A stretch of 10,970 bases of DNA. It comes from Cyclobacteriaceae bacterium (GTDB lineage: Bacteria > Bacteroidota > Bacteroidia > Cytophagales > Cyclobacteriaceae). The notes beneath the pieces were generated by a model. It was not told the DNA's origin and ran no database searches. It saw only the letters and a list, made by a program, of their open reading frames with translations. Shown piece by piece: positions 6,696 to 10,970 of the stretch (its first letter is position 1; each line of letters opens with the position of its first letter). The translations under genes were made by a program, and so were the position numbers. Location: positions 1-10,970 of the forward strand of contig WGED01000189.1 in the NCBI GenBank assembly GCA_015492915.1, read 5' to 3'.

Positions 6696-6703
6696 CAAAG
6701 TTA
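6696..6703 (-). promoter_or_regulatory. -7 element for the small cysteine-rich protein gene
   Basis: The minus strand reads TAACTTTG from 6703 to 6696, an exact TAnnTTTG match, 17 bases upstream of the ATG at 6678. That implies a leader of only about 10 bases. No clear -33 TTG is seen at the expected spacing. Confidence 0.45.
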
Positions 6704-6743
6704 AATATTACTTTTATAACGAATAACTTTTGAGTAATGTTTA

Positions 6744-6751
6744 TAGTTTTG
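6744..6751 (+). promoter_or_regulatory. -7 element for mazG
   Basis: TAGTTTTG at 6744-6751 matches TAnnTTTG and lies 22 bases before the mazG ATG. A TTTTG at 6728-6732 is too close to serve as a standard -33 element. Together with 6696-6703, this makes the 95-base gap a divergent promoter region. Confidence 0.4.
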
Positions 6752-6773
6752 AAACTAAAAAAATATCACTTTT

Positions 6774-7592
6774 ATGCCTGACATCATCAAAACGGAAGAC
6801 AAGCACCGCAAGGAGAAACTGGAAGCTTTTAACCGCCTGCTCACCATCATGGACGAACTGCGTCTCAACTGCCCGTGGGATAAGAAACAGACCATGGAAT
6901 CGCTGCGGCATCTCACCATCGAAGAGACTTACGAGCTGTCGGACGCGATCCTTGAAAACAACCTGCAGGAGATCAAAAAAGAGCTGGGCGATATCATGTT
7001 GCACATGGTTTTTTATTCAAAGATCGGTGATGAAAAAGGCGTTTTTGATGTGGCGGATGTGCTCAACGGTATTTGTGACAAGCTGATCCACCGCCACCCG
7101 CACATATACGGTGATGTGGAAGTAAAAAATGATGAGGATGTGAAGCAAAACTGGGAAAAGCTGAAGCTGAAGGAAAAAGGCAATGAAACCGTGCTGGGCG
7201 GCGTGCCGAAATCGCTGCCTGCCCTGGTGAAGGCCATGAGGATACAGGAAAAAGCGCGGGGAGTCGGGTTTGACTGGGAAAAGAAGGAACAGGTATGGGA
7301 AAAGGTGGAAGAAGAGATGCGGGAATTCAGACAGGAATTCAATGCCGAACGCGAAGAACCTGTTGATAAGGAAAAAGCGATGTCGGAGTTTGGCGACCTG
7401 CTTTTCTCGCTGATCAACTATGCGCGATTTCTCGACATTAATCCCGAGGAGGCGCTGGAGAGAACGAACAAAAAATTCATCAAGCGATTCACCTATCTCG
7501 AAACGGAATCCTCGCGTGACGGCAAAAAGATCTCCGAAATGTCGCTCGATGAGATGGATGAATACTGGGAAGCGGCCAAAAAACTAAAATAA
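6774..7592 (+). CDS. mazG: Nucleoside triphosphate pyrophosphohydrolase MazG
   Basis: Hydrolyses (d)NTPs, including damaged or non-canonical ones, to NMP and pyrophosphate; also linked to lowering ppGpp under stress. The 272 residues match the two-domain E. coli-type MazG. First domain: CPWDKKQTMESLRHLTIEE (33-51), with E50, E51 and E54 and then E70 and D73 in KKELGDIMLH, making the EExxE/ExxD Mg2+ site, followed by the DKLIHRHPHIYGD signature (102-114). Linker: NWEKLKLKEK and PALVKAMRIQEKARGVGFDW. Second domain: E179, E180 and E183 in WEKVEEEMREF, with E205 and D208 in SEFGDLLFSLINYAR. Both metal sites look intact. ATG 6774 agrees with the family start. Expressed alone from the divergent region shared with the small cysteine-rich protein gene. 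Confidence 0.95.
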   Translation: MPDIIKTEDKHRKEKLEAFNRLLTIMDELRLNCPWDKKQTMESLRHLTIEETYELSDAILENNLQEIKKELGDIMLHMVFYSKIGDEKGVFDVADVLNGICDKLIHRHPHIYGDVEVKNDEDVKQNWEKLKLKEKGNETVLGGVPKSLPALVKAMRIQEKARGVGFDWEKKEQVWEKVEEEMREFRQEFNAEREEPVDKEKAMSEFGDLLFSLINYARFLDINPEEALERTNKKFIKRFTYLETESSRDGKKISEMSLDEMDEYWEAAKKLK

Positions 7593-7690
7593 TCCGCAAT
7601 TCAGGGCCGAATTAATCATTCCCTTGCTATTTTTGTCAACCTGATTTTCGGTAAAAAGAGATTCAGGGATAATTGATATGTCCACTTCCT

Positions 7691-7798
7691 TACCTTCTGG
7701 GGGAAGGGAGCTATGTGTTTCGTCTTTATGAATGAAGTGGGCCTGTTAAATCACAAAGTGACACATAAAACCTAAAAGTCCCCCTTAAACAAGGGGGA
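7691..7798. repeat. Composite inverted repeat with G/C-tract hairpins
   Basis: TCCCCCTT (7779-7786) and AAGGGGGA (7791-7798) form a perfect 8-bp stem around AAAC, and flanking CTAAA and TTTAG extend the symmetry. CCTTC (7693-7697) pairs with GAAGG (7703-7707) around TGGGG. TATGTGT (7712-7718) is complementary to ACACATA (7761-7767), so the two G/C-tract hairpins sit at the ends of a larger imperfect inverted structure. I infer a MITE-like or REP-like dispersed repeat; the right hairpin could also terminate mazG transcripts. Confidence 0.5.
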
Positions 7799-7878
7799 AT
7801 GGTTTAGTCAGAAACTTATCATTTCAAGTTTAAAGTGAAATTTGTTTTATTCAATAAAAAAATATGATTAACCGGAAA

Positions 7879-8012
7879 GCTGTCTCAAAAGTTCTGTTTC
7901 ACGCCAAGAAGTAGAGGCGATAAGAATTAAAGTCATGAAAATCAATTATTTATCTTTGCGTTCTTGACGACTTTGCGTGAAATTTTTATTAGATTCCATC
8001 TTTTGAGGCAGC
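7879..8012. mobile_element. MITE-like element with 13-bp terminal inverted repeats
   Basis: GCTGTCTCAAAAG (7879-7891) and CTTTTGAGGCAGC (8000-8012) are reverse complements with one mismatch, enclosing 108 bases. Inside, TTTCACGC (7897-7904) and GCGTGAAA (7975-7982) form a second perfect inverted pair, and the flanking inner sequences are also imperfectly symmetrical. There is no coding frame. The size and nested termini suit a miniature element mobilised in trans by a transposase elsewhere. From general knowledge, GCTGTCTCAAAAG-type ends occur at insertion-sequence termini in Bacteroidota. No target-site duplication is obvious. Confidence 0.55.
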
Positions 8013-8025
8013 CTACCTAATATGG

Positions 8026-8096
8026 ATCGTTTGCAACGATTGTAAGGATTTTAAATCTGTTTTATATATATCAGGGTGTAGTTTGCAACTACACCC
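8026..8096. repeat. Cluster of three palindromes, two centred on TGC
   Basis: ATCGTT-TGC-AACGAT (8026-8040) and GGGTGTAGTT-TGC-AACTACACCC (8074-8096) are perfect palindromes with 6-bp and 10-bp arms around the same TGC centre. Between them GATTT-T-AAATC (8047-8057) is a third, AT-rich palindrome. The shared centre with different arms suggests repeats that keep the fold while the arm sequence drifts by compensating changes, as in REP elements. Located 170 bases upstream of thrA. Confidence 0.6.
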
Positions 8097-8266
8097 AGCG
8101 TCATTTTATTCGTGACATAGCATTATAGGGAGTATTTGATAATTGAAATACAGTAAAAATGATTTTGATTCCGGATTAAAGTATGTCGATTCGGAAGAAA
8201 TGGGGGGTGGAATAAAAAATGCCTGGAATAGAAATTTAAGCGAAAATAATTTTATTGAATGGTTTC

Positions 8267-10723
8267 ATGAAAGTATTAAAATTTGGTGGTTCTTCGGTCG
8301 GTTCTGCCGGCAGCATCAGGAAGGTGGTCGATATCATTGCCGACTATAAGAAAACGGGCATTCATGTCGCGGCAGTCTCTTCGGCGATGGCCGGGGTCAC
8401 CAATAAATTGCTGAAGCTTGGACAAAAAGCGGCTTCCAATGACCCTGATTACCAAGTGCTGCTCAAGGAGATCGAAAAGCTCCATTTCAATACACTCAAG
8501 GACCTTTTGAAAGTAAAAAACCAAAGCCACGCGCTGGCGTCGGTCAAGAAGATACTCAACGAGCTGGAAGACCTGACGCATGGCGTGTACCTGCTCAAGG
8601 AGCTTTCGCCCAGGACCACCGACCTGCTCCTCAGCTTCGGCGAGCGCCTCTCGTGCTACATCATCAACGCCTATGCGCAGCAGGAAGGGCTCGACAGCGA
8701 GCTGCTCGACGCGCGCCTGCTCATCAGGACGGACGACTGCTTCGGCAATGCGAGGGTGAAGGTGGAGCTGACGGAACAAAATATCCGTGCATATTTCAGG
8801 GAGCACCCCGCCATACAAATCATCACGGGTTTTATCAGCTCGACGGAAAAGAACGAAACTACTACGTTGGGTCGGGGAGGCTCGGACTACACGGCAGCCA
8901 TTTTCGGCGCTGCGCTGGATGCGGAGGAAATCGAGATATGGACCGATGTGGACGGCGTGCTGACCACCGATCCGAGGCATGTGAAGAAAGCCTTTTCGCT
9001 CAGCGAGATGACCTATGAGGAAGCCATGGAAATGTCGCATTTCGGCGCCAAGGTCATCTATCCGCCGACGCTGCAGCCCGCTTTCAAAAAGCAAATACCG
9101 CTCAGGGTCAGGAATACTTTCAACCGCGGTTTCCCGGGCACGCTCATCAAGAGCACTGCCGGTTCGGGCAATTACCTCGTCAAGGGCATCTCGTCCATCA
9201 CGGACATCTCATTGGTCAACCTGCAGGGGAGCGGTATGGTAGGTGTCGCGGGCGTGTCGTCGCGGCTGTTCGGCGCCCTGGCACAACACAATATCAACAT
9301 CATTCTCATCACGCAGGCCTCGTCGGAGCACTCGATCTGCTTTGCCATAGAACCGAAGGACAGTTCGAAAGCCAGGAGGGTGATCGAGCGTGAGTTTGAC
9401 AGGGAGATAAAGAATGGCAAGATCGACTCGGTGGTGGTGGAGAAGGACATGTCGATCGTGGCTATCATCGGCGAGAACATGGCAAAGACGCCCGGCATCG
9501 CAGGCAAGCTGTTCAATGCGCTTGGGAAAAACGGCATTAATGTGGCTGCGATCGCCCAGGGGTCCTCCGAACGCAACCTCTCGATCGTGATCTCGCAAAA
9601 GGATATCTCCAAAACGCTGAATACCATCCACGAAGTGTTCTTCCTTTCGGAGATCAAGACGCTCAACGTATTCCTGATCGGCACGGGCCTGATCGGCAGC
9701 ACGCTGATCAGTCAGATCGCCAGGCACAATGAGAACCTGATCAAGGAACACGCACTCAAGATTAATATCGTGGGCATGGCCAATTCGAAGAAGATGATCT
9801 TTAACGAAGAGGGGCTGCCGCTGGAAGGGTGGAAGGGAAACCTCATGAAAAAAGGGCGAAAATCGACTGCCGCCACATTCGTGGACAGGATGATCGCCAT
9901 GAACCTGCAGAATTCCGTTTTTGTGGACTGCACCTCGAGCCACGAGGTAGTGAACGAATATGAGAAAGTGCTGAAATATTCGATCTCCATCACCACGCCC
10001 AACAAGCTGGCAGGCTCGGGCGACCTGGAGCGCTTCAGGAAACTGAAAAAGCTCGCGGTGCGCAACGACGTGAAATACCAGTACGAGACCAACGTGGGTG
10101 CGGGGCTGCCTGTCATCACCACCCTCAACGACCTGATCAACAGCGGAGACAAGATACTGAAGATTGAAGGCGTGCTGTCAGGCACTTTGTCCTATATTTT
10201 CAATGCTTTTAAAAAGGGCAGGCGCTTCAGTGAAGTGGTGAGCGAAGCCCGTGAAAAAGGCTATACCGAGCCCGATCCGCGTGACGACCTCAACGGTATG
10301 GATGTGGCGCGTAAGATACTGATCCTGGCCAGAGAGGCTGGTCATGACCTGTGCCTTGAAGACGTGGAGATCAGAAATATCCTGCCCCCAGCGTGCATCC
10401 AGGCGTCGACAATTGATGATTTTTTCATAGAGCTTGAAAAAGCCGATGACCATTTTGAGCAATTGAGAGATGAAGCCGAAAGGAAGGGCGAGGTGTTGCG
10501 CTACATCGCGAGGATGGAGGACGGGAAGGCCACTGTGGGTCTCGAGTCCGTCGACGCCTCCAATCCTTTTTACACCCTTGACGGCAGCGACAACATGATC
10601 TCCTACACCACCGACCGTTATCTCGAGAGGCCTTTGGTCATCAGGGGACCCGGCGCGGGGTCGGAGGTGACCGCTGCGGGCGTGTTTGCGGAGATCATCA
10701 GTATCAGCCATTATCTGGGATAA
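8267..10723 (+). CDS. thrA: Bifunctional aspartate kinase / homoserine dehydrogenase I
   Basis: Catalyses the first and third steps from aspartate to threonine: ATP-dependent aspartate phosphorylation and NAD(P)H reduction of aspartate semialdehyde to homoserine. The 818 residues match the E. coli ThrA layout. Kinase domain: KFGGSSVG (5-12), TTDLLLSFGERLS (117-129), LGRGGSDYTA (201-210), TDVDGVLTTDPR (226-237). Two ACT regulatory modules: about 310-390 (HNINIILITQASSEHSICFA) and 395-460 (NGINVAAIAQGSSERNLSIV). Dehydrogenase: GTGLIGS Rossmann turn (472-478), TTPNKLAGSG (577-586), YETNVGAGLPV (606-616), VLSGTLSYIFN (636-646), EPDPRDDLNGMDVARK (668-683), GPGAGSEVTAAGVFAEI (794-810). The ACT modules imply threonine feedback inhibition, though the key residues were not tested. 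ATG 8267 gives the standard MKVLKFGG start; the in-frame TTG at 8255 is unlikely. First gene of the thr operon. Confidence 0.96.
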   Translation: MKVLKFGGSSVGSAGSIRKVVDIIADYKKTGIHVAAVSSAMAGVTNKLLKLGQKAASNDPDYQVLLKEIEKLHFNTLKDLLKVKNQSHALASVKKILNELEDLTHGVYLLKELSPRTTDLLLSFGERLSCYIINAYAQQEGLDSELLDARLLIRTDDCFGNARVKVELTEQNIRAYFREHPAIQIITGFISSTEKNETTTLGRGGSDYTAAIFGAALDAEEIEIWTDVDGVLTTDPRHVKKAFSLSEMTYEEAMEMSHFGAKVIYPPTLQPAFKKQIPLRVRNTFNRGFPGTLIKSTAGSGNYLVKGISSITDISLVNLQGSGMVGVAGVSSRLFGALAQHNINIILITQASSEHSICFAIEPKDSSKARRVIEREFDREIKNGKIDSVVVEKDMSIVAIIGENMAKTPGIAGKLFNALGKNGINVAAIAQGSSERNLSIVISQKDISKTLNTIHEVFFLSEIKTLNVFLIGTGLIGSTLISQIARHNENLIKEHALKINIVGMANSKKMIFNEEGLPLEGWKGNLMKKGRKSTAATFVDRMIAMNLQNSVFVDCTSSHEVVNEYEKVLKYSISITTPNKLAGSGDLERFRKLKKLAVRNDVKYQYETNVGAGLPVITTLNDLINSGDKILKIEGVLSGTLSYIFNAFKKGRRFSEVVSEAREKGYTEPDPRDDLNGMDVARKILILAREAGHDLCLEDVEIRNILPPACIQASTIDDFFIELEKADDHFEQLRDEAERKGEVLRYIARMEDGKATVGLESVDASNPFYTLDGSDNMISYTTDRYLERPLVIRGPGAGSEVTAAGVFAEIISISHYLG

Positions 10724-10727
10724 AATT

Positions 10728-10970
10728 ATGAACGGATCCATCAAAGTATTCGCTCCGGCCACCGTAGCCAATGTGACCTGCGGCTTCGACATTCTCGGCT
10801 TCGCCGTTGAGGAGCCGGGCGATGAGGTTGTGCTGAAAAAATCGGATTCGGGCACGGTGCGGATCAGGGAGATCACGGGCGACGGGGGTGCCCTGCCATT
10901 GGATGCCGACAAAAACACCTGCAGCGCTGTTGTCAGGCTCTTTCTCGATGATATCGGAGTGGATCAGGGC
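10728..10970 (+). CDS. thrB: Homoserine kinase, 3' end cut by the window
   Basis: ATP-dependent phosphorylation of L-homoserine to O-phosphohomoserine, the substrate of threonine synthase. Only the first 81 residues are present. The opening SIKVFAPATVANVTCGFDIL and the following GFAVEEPGDEV are the characteristic N-terminus of the GHMP-kinase family member ThrB; the GHMP ATP-binding glycine/serine motif would come later, past the window edge. ATG 10728 lies 4 bases after the thrA stop, so the two genes are certainly co-transcribed and probably translationally coupled. No strong Shine-Dalgarno site is visible between them. thrC is expected next but is outside the window. Confidence 0.93.
   Translation, partial: MNGSIKVFAPATVANVTCGFDILGFAVEEPGDEVVLKKSDSGTVRIREITGDGGALPLDADKNTCSAVVRLFLDDIGVDQG

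Larger units (their letters stand above)
7593..8266. other. Gene-free, repeat-rich region between mazG and thrA
   Basis: About 670 bases with no credible gene. It starts with a weak hairpin after mazG (AATTC 7598-7602 with GAATT 7609-7613). Three inverted-repeat structures follow at 7691-7798, 7879-8012 and 8026-8096. The last 170 bases before thrA (8097-8266) are AT-rich and hold no evident leader peptide with threonine or isoleucine codon runs, no attenuator and no full-consensus TAnnTTTG. TAATTTTA at 8247-8254 is a near match but lies only 12 bases from the ATG. The thrA promoter is therefore unassigned. Confidence 0.6.

Noticed and set aside
7691..8096. CRISPR-like array in the repeat-rich gap
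   Set aside because: The repeats are inverted and differ from one another; there are no regularly spaced direct repeats and no cas genes.
8255..8257. TTG as the thrA start
   Set aside because: ATG at 8267 gives the conserved MKVLKFGG beginning; the extra four residues have no support.
8143..8349. 68-codon frame just before thrA as a possible threonine leader peptide
   Set aside because: It starts at TTG, overlaps the thrA start out of frame, and has no run of threonine or isoleucine codons and no following attenuator hairpin.
8276..9094. 272-codon minus-strand frame inside thrA
   Set aside because: Antisense shadow of the aspartate kinase domain with arginine/histidine-rich, motif-free translation.

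Overview
The window looks like chromosomal DNA of a member of the Bacteroidota (class and order not resolved). The reasons are: Bacteroidota-type -7 promoter motifs (TAnnTTTG) ahead of hemH, glmM, mazG and a small membrane gene; few recognisable Shine-Dalgarno sites; a fused aspartate kinase-homoserine dehydrogenase heading a thr operon; and intergenic palindromes of a type common in that phylum. Most of the content is housekeeping metabolism. I found no defence system, CRISPR array, rRNA, tRNA or evident new multi-gene system.

Layout. (1) 1-1321 is accessory DNA: the 3' part of an IS630-family transposase, two tiny ORFs that look like gene remnants (the second resembles the start of a small nucleotidyltransferase-fold protein), and several hairpin-forming repeats. 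(2) 1322-3460: a family 2 glycosyltransferase on the minus strand, divergent from ferrochelatase (hemH) on the plus strand. (3) 3516-3785: an AT-rich orphan gene for a small membrane protein. (4) 3849-6450: a minus-strand two-gene operon, phosphoglucosamine/phosphomannomutase (glmM type) followed by a cysteine desulfurase that overlaps it by ATGA. A well-formed promoter lies just upstream, inside the 3' end of the next gene. (5) 6439-7592: a small cysteine-rich membrane protein (minus strand), divergent from the NTP pyrophosphohydrolase mazG (plus strand). (6) 7593-8266: about 670 bp without a credible gene, filled with three different inverted-repeat structures. (7) 8267-10970: the threonine operon, with thrA (aspartate kinase-homoserine dehydrogenase) complete and thrB (homoserine kinase) running off the window.

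Functionally, ThrA carries out the first and third steps from aspartate toward threonine and ThrB the next one, so the right end is a threonine biosynthesis operon. HemH closes haem synthesis, GlmM feeds UDP-GlcNAc for peptidoglycan and surface polysaccharide, the desulfurase mobilises sulfur for Fe-S clusters or thio-cofactors, and MazG cleans up non-canonical NTPs. The points worth a second look are the repeats packed before thrA, the coupled glmM-desulfurase pair, the small cysteine-rich membrane protein and the IS-associated gene debris.
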